NCBI RefSeq assembly: GCF_003116015.1
Contig: NZ_LGQZ01000002.1
Coordinates: 1 to 64,000 of the forward strand
Reading direction: 5' to 3'
DNA: 64,000 bases
From: Azospirillum sp. TSO22-1
Lineage (GTDB): Bacteria > Pseudomonadota > Alphaproteobacteria > Azospirillales > Azospirillaceae
Part shown: one piece after another, positions 53,188 to 60,748 of the stretch
Numbering within the stretch: position 1 is the first letter of the stretch
Layout of the letters: each line of letters starts with the position of its first letter
Notes under the pieces: generated by a model
The model's input: only the letters and a program-made list of their open reading frames with translations
Databases searched by the model: none
Told to the model about the DNA's origin: nothing
Position numbers and translations under genes: made by a program

Positions 53188-54501
53188 ATGCTGCCGCAGG
53201 AGATCATCCGCCGCAAACGCGACGGCTATCCGCTGGAAGACGCTGAGATCTTCGCCTTCGTGCGGGGCCTCACCGACGGCACGGTCAGCGAGGGGCAGGC
53301 CGCCGCCTTCGCCATGGCGGTGTATTTCCGCGGCATGGGCCTGGGCGAGCGGGTGGCGCTGACCCGCGCCATGACGCGCTCCGGCCGGGTGCTCGACTGG
53401 AGGTCGCTCGACCTGCCCGGCCCGGTGCTCGACAAGCACTCCACCGGCGGCGTCGGCGACAAGGTCAGCCTGATCCTGGCGCCGGCGGTGGCGGCGTGCG
53501 GCGGCTTCGTGCCGATGGTGTCGGGGCGCGGCCTGGGGCACACCGGCGGCACGCTCGACAAGTGCGAGAGCATCCCTGGCTACGCGGCCAAGCCCGACGT
53601 GGCGACCCTTCAGCGCGTGGTCCGCGAGGTCGGCTGCGCCGTGGTCGGCGCCACCGACGACGTGGCGCCCGCCGACCGCCGGCTCTACGCGGTGCGCGAC
53701 GTGACGGCGACCGTCGAGTCGCTCGACCTCATCACCGCCTCGATCCTGTCGAAGAAGCTGGCGGCCGGGCTGGACGGCCTGGTGATGGACGTGAAGTGGG
53801 GCTCCGGTGCTTTCATGACGACGCTGGACGACGCCGAGGCCCTGGCCGAGAGCATCGTCACCGTGGCGACCGGCGCCGAGCTGGTGGCGCGCGCGCTGCT
53901 GACCGACATGAACGAGGTGCTGGGCATCAGCGCCGGCAACGCGCTGGAGGTGCGCGAGGCGCTGGCTTTCCTGCGCGGCGAGCCAGTGGACCCGCGCCTC
54001 TACGAGGTCACCGCCGAACTGACTGCCGAGTTGCTGAAGGTGGGCGACCTCGTGCCCGACGTGGCCGAGGGCCGCCGCCGCTTCGACCACGCCATCCGCA
54101 GCGGCGCCGCCGCCGAGCGCTTCGCCCGCATGGTCGTCGCGCTCGGCGGCCCCACCGATCTGCTGGAGGCGCCCGACCGTCACCTCGCCGCCGCTCCCGT
54201 CCGGCGCGCCGTGCCGCCGCCGCGCCGCGGCGTGGTGGCCGCCATCGACACCCGCGCGCTGGGCGTCGCGGTCATCGCGCTGGGCGGCGGCCGCACCCGG
54301 GTGGCCGACCCGGTGGACCCGGCGGTCGGCCTGGACTCGATCGCCGGCCTCGGCGAGGCGGTGGACGGCGAGCGTCCCCTCGCCGTCGTGCACGCCCGCA
54401 CCGGCTCCGACGCCGACCGCGCCGCCACCGCGGTGCAGGCCGCCTTCACCGTCGCCGACACCGCCCCGGCGCGCGGCCCGCTGGTGGCCATGAGGATCTG
54501 A
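53188..54501 (+). CDS. deoA: thymidine phosphorylase
   Basis: A 437-residue pyrimidine nucleoside phosphorylase. The signature is LDKHSTGGVGDKVSLILAPA followed by CGGFVPMVSGRGLGHTGGTL, with VKWGSGAFMTTLDDAEALAE and NEVLGISAGNALEVREAL. It converts thymidine or deoxyuridine to base and deoxyribose-1-phosphate. It starts 6 bases after deoC. No phosphopentomutase (deoB) gene is seen, so that step is encoded elsewhere. Confidence 0.95.
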   Translation: MLPQEIIRRKRDGYPLEDAEIFAFVRGLTDGTVSEGQAAAFAMAVYFRGMGLGERVALTRAMTRSGRVLDWRSLDLPGPVLDKHSTGGVGDKVSLILAPAVAACGGFVPMVSGRGLGHTGGTLDKCESIPGYAAKPDVATLQRVVREVGCAVVGATDDVAPADRRLYAVRDVTATVESLDLITASILSKKLAAGLDGLVMDVKWGSGAFMTTLDDAEALAESIVTVATGAELVARALLTDMNEVLGISAGNALEVREALAFLRGEPVDPRLYEVTAELTAELLKVGDLVPDVAEGRRRFDHAIRSGAAAERFARMVVALGGPTDLLEAPDRHLAAAPVRRAVPPPRRGVVAAIDTRALGVAVIALGGGRTRVADPVDPAVGLDSIAGLGEAVDGERPLAVVHARTGSDADRAATAVQAAFTVADTAPARGPLVAMRI

Positions 54502-54524
54502 GCGGTGGGGGAGGGTGTCATTCT

Positions 54525-54653
54525 TCCCCTCTCCCGTCCCGGGAGAGGGTGGCCGCGCAGCGGCCGGGTGAGGGTGCAATCAAGGATCCTTGGACTTGCC
54601 CTCACCCTCCCACGCTCCGCGTGGGCCCCTCCCTCTCCCGGGACGGGAGAGGG
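54525..54653. repeat. intergenic palindromic repeat, family B copy 3
   Basis: A 129-base copy of the family B element (CCCCTCTCCCGTCCCGGGAG and its inverse), with an internal CAAGGATCCTTGG palindrome. Its last bases GGGAGAGGG lie 7 bases before the EamA start codon and may act as its ribosome binding site. Confidence 0.85.
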
Positions 54654-54659
54654 ATCCGC

Positions 54660-55514
54660 ATGAGCGTCAACCTCCGCGGCATCGCGCTCATCGTCGTCGC
54701 CTTCGCGCTGTTCTCGCTGGTCGATGTGCTGATGAAGCATCTCACGGCCACCTACCCGCTGCCGCAGGCGCTGTTCTTCAACGCCTGCGTCTCGCTGATC
54801 CCGATCGCCGGCTACGCGCTGCTCCGCGGCGGCCCGCGCATGCTGGCGACGCAGCGTCCGGGCATCCAGTTGCTGCGCGGCGCCGTCGGCGCCACCGCCG
54901 GGGCCGGGGCGTTCTTCGCCTTCCAGCGCATGCCGATGGCCGACGTCTACGCCATCCTGTTCGCCGCACCCCTGGTCATCACCGCGCTCGCCCGTCCGCT
55001 GCTGGGGGAGCGTGTCGGCGCCCGGCGCTGGGCGGCGGTGCTGGCGGGGTTCGCCGGCGTGCTGTTCATGCTGCGGCCGGACGAGGCGGTGGCCGGCGTC
55101 GGCGCGCTCGGCGCGCTGCTCAGCGCGGTGTGCTTCGCGCTGTCGGCGGTGATCGTCCGCCGCTACGGCACCAGCGAGACGGCGCCGTCCTGGCCGTTCT
55201 ACGGCAACCTGCTGGCCGGCGCGCTGCTGTTGCCGGTGCAGCCCTTCGTCTGGGTGGCGCCGGCTTTGCCCGACCTGCCGCTGCTGCTGTCGGTGGGGCT
55301 GGTCGCCGGCACGGCGCTGCTCTGCCTGATCGCCGCCTTCCGCATGGCGCCGGGGCCGGTGGTGGCGCCGTTCCAGTACACGCAGATGCTCTGGGGCGTG
55401 CTGTACGGCGCGCTGGTCTTCGGCGACGTGCCCGACCCATCGCTGGCGCTGGGCGCCGGCATCGTCATCGCCAGCGGCCTGTACGTGCTGCGGCGCGAGG
55501 CGTGGGCCCTGTGA
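54660..55514 (+). CDS. EamA/DMT-family transporter
   Basis: A 284-residue protein with ten helices in two repeated EamA units. Segments include GIALIVVAFALFSLVDVLMK, TAGAGAFFAFQRMPMADVYA and the second-half repeat FRMAPGPVVAPFQYTQMLWG with YGALVFGDVPDPSLALGAGI. Members export or import amino acids, nucleotide sugars or other metabolites; the substrate is unknown. Repeat B copy 3 ends just before the ATG at 54660. Confidence 0.92.
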   Translation: MSVNLRGIALIVVAFALFSLVDVLMKHLTATYPLPQALFFNACVSLIPIAGYALLRGGPRMLATQRPGIQLLRGAVGATAGAGAFFAFQRMPMADVYAILFAAPLVITALARPLLGERVGARRWAAVLAGFAGVLFMLRPDEAVAGVGALGALLSAVCFALSAVIVRRYGTSETAPSWPFYGNLLAGALLLPVQPFVWVAPALPDLPLLLSVGLVAGTALLCLIAAFRMAPGPVVAPFQYTQMLWGVLYGALVFGDVPDPSLALGAGIVIASGLYVLRREAWAL

Positions 55515-55543
55515 TACAATCGGCCGTTCCTGCGGAGCAGCCC

Positions 55544-56119
55544 ATGACCGGCCTCAGACTCAACCTCGGTTGCGGCGACACCCGGCTTGCCGGCTACGTC
55601 AACGTCGACAAGTACGACACCTTCGCCCCCGACGTGGTCGCCGACCTGGAGGCCGTGCCCTGGCCCTGGCCCGACGGCAGCGTGGAGGAGATCCAGCTGA
55701 TCCACGTGCTGGAGCACCTGGGCCAGTCCACGGGGACCTTCCTCGGCATCATGACGGAGATGCACCGCGTCTGCCGCCATGGTGCCCGCATCCACATCCG
55801 CGTGCCGCACCCGCGCAGCGACGGCTTTCTGGGCGACCCGACGCACGTGCGCCCCATCACGCCGGACGTGCTGTCGCTGTTCTCGCTGGAGGCCAACCGG
55901 CTGTTCATGGCGCGCCGCTGGCCGAACACGCGCCTGGCCATGTACCTGGGCGTCGATTTCCGCACGGTGTCGGTGACCTACAAGCTGACGCCGCGCTGGC
56001 AGCAGAAACTGGCGTCCGGCCAGATCACCCACGACGACCTGGCCGAAGCGGCGGAGAGCTGCAACAACGTCATAGACGAGATCGCGCTGGAACTGGAAGC
56101 GCTCAAGGACTTGCCTTGA
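55544..56119 (+). CDS. SAM-dependent methyltransferase-like protein
   Basis: A 191-residue protein with the N-terminal SAM loop LRLNLGCGDTRLAGYVNVDK, the acidic VVADLEAVPWPWPDGSVEEI and IHVLEHLGQSTGTFLGIMTE (HVLEH is typical of class I methyltransferases). The C-terminal half (VPHPRSDGFLGDPTHVRPIT) recurs in glycan- or polysaccharide-linked methyltransferases. Starts at ATG 55544 (GCGGAG ribosome binding site); GTG 55511 would overlap the upstream stop. Substrate unknown. Confidence 0.85.
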   Translation: MTGLRLNLGCGDTRLAGYVNVDKYDTFAPDVVADLEAVPWPWPDGSVEEIQLIHVLEHLGQSTGTFLGIMTEMHRVCRHGARIHIRVPHPRSDGFLGDPTHVRPITPDVLSLFSLEANRLFMARRWPNTRLAMYLGVDFRTVSVTYKLTPRWQQKLASGQITHDDLAEAAESCNNVIDEIALELEALKDLP

Positions 56120-56153
56120 CAAGGCCGTCGGGCGCCTTACTCTCCCCCGCGAA

Positions 56154-56235
56154 CGGCTGGGGTGCCCGTCCCCGCGGGGCGGGCTGAGACACTACCCATC
56201 GAACCTGATCTGGGTCATGCCAGCGAAGGGAGCCG
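56154..56235 (+). promoter_or_regulatory. TPP riboswitch (THI element)
   Basis: The aptamer is nearly complete. The 5' strand of the outer stem, CGGCT (56154-56158), pairs with AGCCG at 56231-56235. Then come GGGGTGCC, the P3 hairpin (56165-56183), the conserved CTGAGA (56184-56189), ACCC, and GAACCTGATCTGGGTCATGC followed by CAGCGAAGGGA, the TPP-binding core. This is the standard THI box that senses thiamine pyrophosphate. It lies 69 bases before the start of a branched-chain-amino-acid-type binding protein gene. Confidence 0.95.
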
Positions 56236-56281
56236 ACCGTCGAGGACCGCGGCCCGGGCGCCGCCCTTCGAGCGGCGTTCC

Positions 56282-56296
56282 CCTCCGGCACGGAGG
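56282..56296 (+). promoter_or_regulatory. ribosome-binding-site sequestering hairpin
   Basis: CCTCCG / CGGAGG with loop GCA forms a perfect 6-base stem that covers the GGAGGAG ribosome binding site (56292-56298) of the next gene. It stands 8 bases before ATG 56304. This is the expected expression platform for translational repression when TPP is bound. A second hairpin (CGCCGC...GCGGCG) precedes it at about 56259-56277. Confidence 0.7.
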
Positions 56297-56303
56297 AGAG
56301 GCC

Positions 56304-57422
56304 ATGCGTCGATTTGCGTTTCCCATCCTGTTGAGCCTGCTTGCGGCCGGCGCCGCGCACGCGCAGCCGGTCAACGTTCCCGTCCTGGTGCCGCTGACCG
56401 GCTTCCTGTCGCTGGAGGGCACCAGCCAGCGCAACGGCGCGCTGCTGGCGCTCAAGCAGGCGCCCGCCGGTCTGACCGTCGCCGCCGACGTGGTGGACAC
56501 CGGCACCTCGCCCGAGGCCGCGGTGACCGCGCTGGAGCGCGCCGCCGGCAAGCCGGTGACCGCGGTGGTCGCCTCCATGCTCGGCACGCAGATGCTGGCG
56601 ATGCTGCCGCTGGCGAAGGACTACGGGCTGCCGCTGGTCACCGTCTCCGGCACCGCGTCGATCACCGAGCAGGGCAACCCCTGGGTCTTCCGCTTCTTCC
56701 CCGGCGACGCGGTGACCAAGGCGGCGCACGCCCGCTACGTGGTGGAGGACCTGGGCCGGAAGCGTCCCGCCGTGATCTACCAGACCACCGCCTACGGCCA
56801 GGGCGGCAAGGCGCAGCTGATGGAGCAGTTCCAGAAGCTCGGCGCCACGCCGGTGTTCGAGGAGGGGGTGGACACCTCGGCCAAGGACCTGCTGCCGGTG
56901 ATCACCAAGGCGCTGGCGGCGAATCCCGACGTGCTGGTGCTGCACTTGCACTCCGCCCCCACCGCGCTGTTCATCCGCCAGGCGGCGGCGCACGGGGTGG
57001 GCGTGCCCATCGTCGCCGGCTCCGCCATGCACCAGCCGAGCACCGCCGCGCTCCTCGAACCCGCCGAGCTGAAGGGCGTGTGCGCCGAGACGGCGGCCTC
57101 GCCGGTGTCCGGCGGCTCGCCGGAGGTCGAGGCGTTCACCGCCGCCTACCGCGGCGCCTTCAACGCCGAGCCCGACGCCTTCGCGCTCGCCCAGTACGAC
57201 GGGGTGCGCATGGTGCTGGACGCCGCGGCCAAGGGGGCGCGGACGGCCGAGCAGGTGCGCGATGCGCTGGCCAAGGGCACGCACAAGGGCCTCGCCATGA
57301 CCTACGCCTCGGACGGCAAGGGCAACATGGCGCACTCCGCGGTGATCGTCTGCTACGACGGCAAGACGCGGGTGCCGGCGCTGGTCAAGCGCTACGACAG
57401 CCTGACGGGCGCGGTGAAGTGA
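56304..57422 (+). CDS. TPP-riboswitch-linked HAAT-family ABC substrate-binding protein
   Basis: A 372-residue periplasmic binding protein of the branched-chain amino acid (Peripla_BP_6, LivJ-like) family. The signal peptide is MRRFAFPILLSLLAAGAAHA, then VNVPVLVPLTGFLSLEGTSQ and the hinge segments VTVSGTASITEQGNPWVFRF and YQTTAYGQGGKAQLMEQFQK. The leader carries a TPP riboswitch, so the ligand is likely to be thiamine or a thiamine precursor rather than a branched-chain amino acid. Downstream are all other components of the transporter. ATG 56304 follows a GGAGGAGAGG ribosome binding site. Confidence 0.9.
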   Translation: MRRFAFPILLSLLAAGAAHAQPVNVPVLVPLTGFLSLEGTSQRNGALLALKQAPAGLTVAADVVDTGTSPEAAVTALERAAGKPVTAVVASMLGTQMLAMLPLAKDYGLPLVTVSGTASITEQGNPWVFRFFPGDAVTKAAHARYVVEDLGRKRPAVIYQTTAYGQGGKAQLMEQFQKLGATPVFEEGVDTSAKDLLPVITKALAANPDVLVLHLHSAPTALFIRQAAAHGVGVPIVAGSAMHQPSTAALLEPAELKGVCAETAASPVSGGSPEVEAFTAAYRGAFNAEPDAFALAQYDGVRMVLDAAAKGARTAEQVRDALAKGTHKGLAMTYASDGKGNMAHSAVIVCYDGKTRVPALVKRYDSLTGAVK

Positions 57423-57426
57423 GGTC

Positions 57427-58311
57427 GTGACCATTCTCCAGCTCACCCTCAACGGCCTCGCGCTCGGCGCCGCCTACGCGCTGGTGGCGCTGGGCTTCGT
57501 GCTGGTGCTGAACGCCGCGGGGGCGGTGAACTTCGCGCACGGCGACCTCGTCATGGCCGGCGGCATGCTGGCCGTGGCGCTCGCCCCCCATATCACCTCC
57601 TTCTGGCCCGCCCCGGGCCTCGCCCTGCTGCCGCTGGTGCTGGTCCTGATGGCCGCCCTCGGTCTGGCCGTCTCGTGGCTCGCCTACCTGCCGCTGCGCG
57701 GGCGGCCGCACGTGTCGGTGTTCATCAGCACCATCGCCGTCGGCATCATCCTGCAGAACGGCGCCAACGCCCTGTTCGGCGGCGAGCCGCGCGCCGCACC
57801 GCCGCTGCTGTGGGGCGGCACGGTGGCGCTCGGCCCGCTGGTGGTGTCGGTGCAGTCGCTGGCCATCCTCGCCGTCGCGGCGCTGCTGATCGGCGCGCAG
57901 CAATGGGTGTTCGCCCGCACCCAGATCGGCCGCCGCCTGCGCGCCACCGCCCAGGACCCGGAGATGGCGCGCGCCTGCGGCATCCCGGTCACGGCGATGA
58001 TCCTCGCCACCTTCGCGCTGGGCACGGCGTACGCCGGGGCGGCGGGGCTGCTGCTCGCCAACCAGTTCTTCGTGACGCCGACGGCCGGCGGCGACCTGAT
58101 CCTCAAGGCCTACATCGCGGTGACCATCGGCGGCTGGGGCTCGGTGCCCGGCGCGGTGGTCGGGGCGCTGCTGATCGCGCTGTTCGAGGTCGGCGTCTCG
58201 GCGGTGCTGTCCTACCCGGTGGCGCTGGGCGCCCTGTACGCCACGCTGCTGGTCATCCTGGTCGCCCGCCCGCAGGGCCTGTTCGGCGAGGCGGCGCGCC
58301 GCCGTGCGTAG
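57427..58311 (+). CDS. HAAT-family ABC permease, LivH type
   Basis: A 294-residue inner-membrane permease with about eight helices. LivH features are the N-terminal LTLNGLALGAAYALVALGFV followed by LVLNAAGAVNFAHGDLVMAG, and the coupling segment RRLRATAQDPEMARACGIPV. The GTG start at 57427 is 4 bases after the binding protein stop, and the end overlaps the next gene by 8 bases, so all components are co-translated. Confidence 0.93.
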   Translation: MTILQLTLNGLALGAAYALVALGFVLVLNAAGAVNFAHGDLVMAGGMLAVALAPHITSFWPAPGLALLPLVLVLMAALGLAVSWLAYLPLRGRPHVSVFISTIAVGIILQNGANALFGGEPRAAPPLLWGGTVALGPLVVSVQSLAILAVAALLIGAQQWVFARTQIGRRLRATAQDPEMARACGIPVTAMILATFALGTAYAGAAGLLLANQFFVTPTAGGDLILKAYIAVTIGGWGSVPGAVVGALLIALFEVGVSAVLSYPVALGALYATLLVILVARPQGLFGEAARRRA

Positions 58312-59989
58312 CGTCCTCGCTTCCGGCGCCGTCGCTCTGATCGCGTACGCGCTCCTGTACGCCTCCCCGTACGGGCTGCGCGTGCTGACCGTGGCGGGGG
58401 TGTACGCGCTGGCGGCGACCGGCTTCCAGCTGGTGTTCGGGCTGGCCGGCGCGCTGTCGCTGGCGCATGGCGCGTTCTTCGGCGTGGGGGCGTACGCCAC
58501 CGGCATCCTCGGCAGCCAGCTGGGCTGGAGCTTCCCCGCCACCTTCCCGGTGTCCCTGGCCCTGCCGGTGCTGCTGGCGCTGCTGGTCGGGCTGCCGGTG
58601 CTGCGGCTGGAATCGCATTACTTCGCGCTGGCGACGCTGGGCATCGCCCAGGTGGTGCTGCTGCTGGCGGTCAACACGCCGGACCTCACCGGCGGCGCCA
58701 ACGGCCTGGCCGGCGTGCCGGGCATCGCCGCCTTCGGCGCCACGCTGCCGCGCGGCCTGCCGCTGGCCGCCGCGGTATGGGCCATCGTCGCACTCGGCGG
58801 CCTGCTGGCGTGGCGCCTCGCGCGCGGGCGGTGGGGCAGGGCGCTGACGCTGCTGCGCGACGACCCGCTGGCGGCGGCGGCCCTCGGCCTCGACGTCGGC
58901 CGGCTGCGGCTGCAGGCCTTCGCGCTGAGCGCGCTCTACGCTGGAGCGGCGGGGGCGCTGGCGGTGCACACCCAGCGCGTCGTCTCGCCGGAGGTGCTGG
59001 AGTTCCCGGTGATGGTGTCGATCCTCACGATCGCCGTGGTCGGCGGCCGCGGCAGGGTGGCCGGCGCGGTGCTGGGCGCGCTGCTGCTGATCCACCTGCC
59101 GGAGTGGTTCCGCTTCCTGGAGCGCAGCTACCTGATCCTCTACGGCGGGGCGCTGCTGGCCGCCATCGTGCTGGCGCCGCACGGCCTGACCGGCCTGCTG
59201 GAGCGCCTGCTGCCGCCGAAGCCCCGCCCGCCGCCCGCGCCCCTGCCGCTGCCGGCGCCCGCCGTCGCCGACGGCCCGGTGCTGCGCGTCGAGGGACTCG
59301 CCAAGGCGTTCGGCGGCGTGCGGGCGGTGGACGGCGTGTCCTTCACGCTGCAATCCTCCCGCATCACCGGCCTGATCGGCCCCAACGGCTCCGGCAAGAC
59401 GACGGTCATCAACCTGCTGAGCGGCCTGGAGCGCCCCGACGCCGGCCGGGTCGATCTGCTCGGCCGCGACCTGTCCGGCGCGCGCGCCGACCGCATCGCC
59501 CGCGCCGGCATCGCCCGCACCTTCCAGTCCGCCGGCCTGCCGGAGGACTCCACCGTCCTCGAAGCGGTCGCCGCCGCCCGCCTGGAGCGCGACGCTTCCA
59601 TCGCCACGGCCGAGGCGCACGCGCTGTCGGTGCTGGCCCGCCTCGGTGTCGCCGACCGCGCCCGCGAGCGCTGCGGCACCCTGCCGGCCGGCCTGCGCCG
59701 CCGCGTCGAGCTGGCCCGCGCGCTGGCCCGCCAGCCGCGCGTCCTGCTGCTCGACGAGCCCGCCGCCGGCCTCACCGACGCCGAGAAGGCGGAGCTGTCC
59801 GGCCACCTGCGCGCCATAGCGGCCGACGGCGTCGCCGTGCTGGTGGTCGAGCACGACATGGGCTTCCTGCTGCCGCTCGCCGACCGCGTGCTGGCGCTCG
59901 ACCAGGGCCGGGTGCTGTACGACGGCGCCCCCGCCGGCGTGCCGCACGACCCCGCGGTGGTCGAGGCCTATCTGGGAGCGCCGGCATGA
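58304..59989 (+). CDS. fused HAAT-family permease-ATPase (LivM-LivG)
   Basis: A 561-residue fusion. Residues 1 to about 305 are a LivM-type permease (VYALAATGFQLVFGLAGALS, LAHGAFFGVGAYATGILGSQ, LRDDPLAAAALGLDVGRLRL). A Pro-rich linker (PPKPRPPPAPLPLPAPAVAD) joins a LivG-type ATPase with Walker A GPNGSGKTTVIN, Walker B VLLLDEPAAGLTDAE and the signature in the LPAGLRRRVELARAL form. GTG start 58304 overlaps the LivH stop. LivM and LivG are usually separate proteins. Confidence 0.92.
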   Translation: MRSVLASGAVALIAYALLYASPYGLRVLTVAGVYALAATGFQLVFGLAGALSLAHGAFFGVGAYATGILGSQLGWSFPATFPVSLALPVLLALLVGLPVLRLESHYFALATLGIAQVVLLLAVNTPDLTGGANGLAGVPGIAAFGATLPRGLPLAAAVWAIVALGGLLAWRLARGRWGRALTLLRDDPLAAAALGLDVGRLRLQAFALSALYAGAAGALAVHTQRVVSPEVLEFPVMVSILTIAVVGGRGRVAGAVLGALLLIHLPEWFRFLERSYLILYGGALLAAIVLAPHGLTGLLERLLPPKPRPPPAPLPLPAPAVADGPVLRVEGLAKAFGGVRAVDGVSFTLQSSRITGLIGPNGSGKTTVINLLSGLERPDAGRVDLLGRDLSGARADRIARAGIARTFQSAGLPEDSTVLEAVAAARLERDASIATAEAHALSVLARLGVADRARERCGTLPAGLRRRVELARALARQPRVLLLDEPAAGLTDAEKAELSGHLRAIAADGVAVLVVEHDMGFLLPLADRVLALDQGRVLYDGAPAGVPHDPAVVEAYLGAPA

Positions 59990-60738
59990 GCGGCCTGCTG
60001 CGCCTCGATGGTCTCACCGCCGGCTACGGCGGCGCCACCGCGCTGGACGGCGTGTCGCTGACCCTCGTCCCGGGCGAGGCGGTGGCCTTGCTCGGCGCCA
60101 ACGGGGCAGGCAAGACGACCTTGATGAAGGCGATCCTCGGCCTCGTGCCCGCCGCCGGCCGCGTCGCGTTCGACGGCACCGACCTCGCCGGGGTGCCCAC
60201 CGAGCGCCGCGTTCGCCTCGGCCTCGGCTACGTGCCGGAGGGGCGGCGGGTCTTCCCCGGCATGAGCGTGCGCGACAACCTGGAGGTCGCCAGTTTCGCC
60301 GCCGCCGCCCGCCGCCGCGATCGGATGGAGCGCGTCTTCGCCCTGTTCCCGCAGCTGCGCGTCAAGGCCGCTGACACCGCGTGGCGCCTGTCCGGCGGGC
60401 AGCAGCAGATGCTCGCCATCGGCCGGGCGCTGATGGGGGAACCGCGCCTGCTGCTGCTCGACGAGCCGTCGCTCGGCCTGTCGCCGAAGCTGGCGGCGGA
60501 GGTGTTCGCCGCCGTCCGCGCCATCGCCGACTCCGGCACCGCCGTCCTGGTCGCCGAGCAGAGCACCGCCCGCGCCCTGGCCGTCGCCCACCGGGTCGCG
60601 CTGCTGCGCCTCGGCACCCTCCTGCACGACGGCCCGGCCGAGGCGCTGCCGCCCGATGCGCTGCGCGCCGCCTTCCTTGGCGTTCCCGGGGGCGTTCCCG
60701 GGGGCGATCCCCTTGCCGACGCCCGGCCGGGTGGCTAG
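59986..60738 (+). CDS. HAAT-family ABC ATPase, LivF type
   Basis: A 250-residue second ATPase of the importer. It has Walker A GANGAGKTTLMKAILG, LivF-specific GYVPEGRRVFPGMSVRDNLE, signature LSGGQQQMLAIGRAL and Walker B LLLLDEPSLGLSPKLA. It overlaps the fused subunit by 4 bases (ATGA). The C-terminal repeats GVPGGVPGGD come from a short tandem duplication (GGCGTTCCCGG twice). An exported protein gene begins 10 bases later. Confidence 0.94.
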   Translation: MSGLLRLDGLTAGYGGATALDGVSLTLVPGEAVALLGANGAGKTTLMKAILGLVPAAGRVAFDGTDLAGVPTERRVRLGLGYVPEGRRVFPGMSVRDNLEVASFAAAARRRDRMERVFALFPQLRVKAADTAWRLSGGQQQMLAIGRALMGEPRLLLLDEPSLGLSPKLAAEVFAAVRAIADSGTAVLVAEQSTARALAVAHRVALLRLGTLLHDGPAEALPPDALRAAFLGVPGGVPGGDPLADARPGG

Positions 60739-60748
60739 GGTCGCCGTC

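Noticed and set aside
56304-60738. Calling the importer a branched-chain amino acid (Liv) transporter.
   Set aside because: Family membership fits, but the TPP riboswitch argues against branched-chain amino acids as the substrate, so no liv symbols were given.
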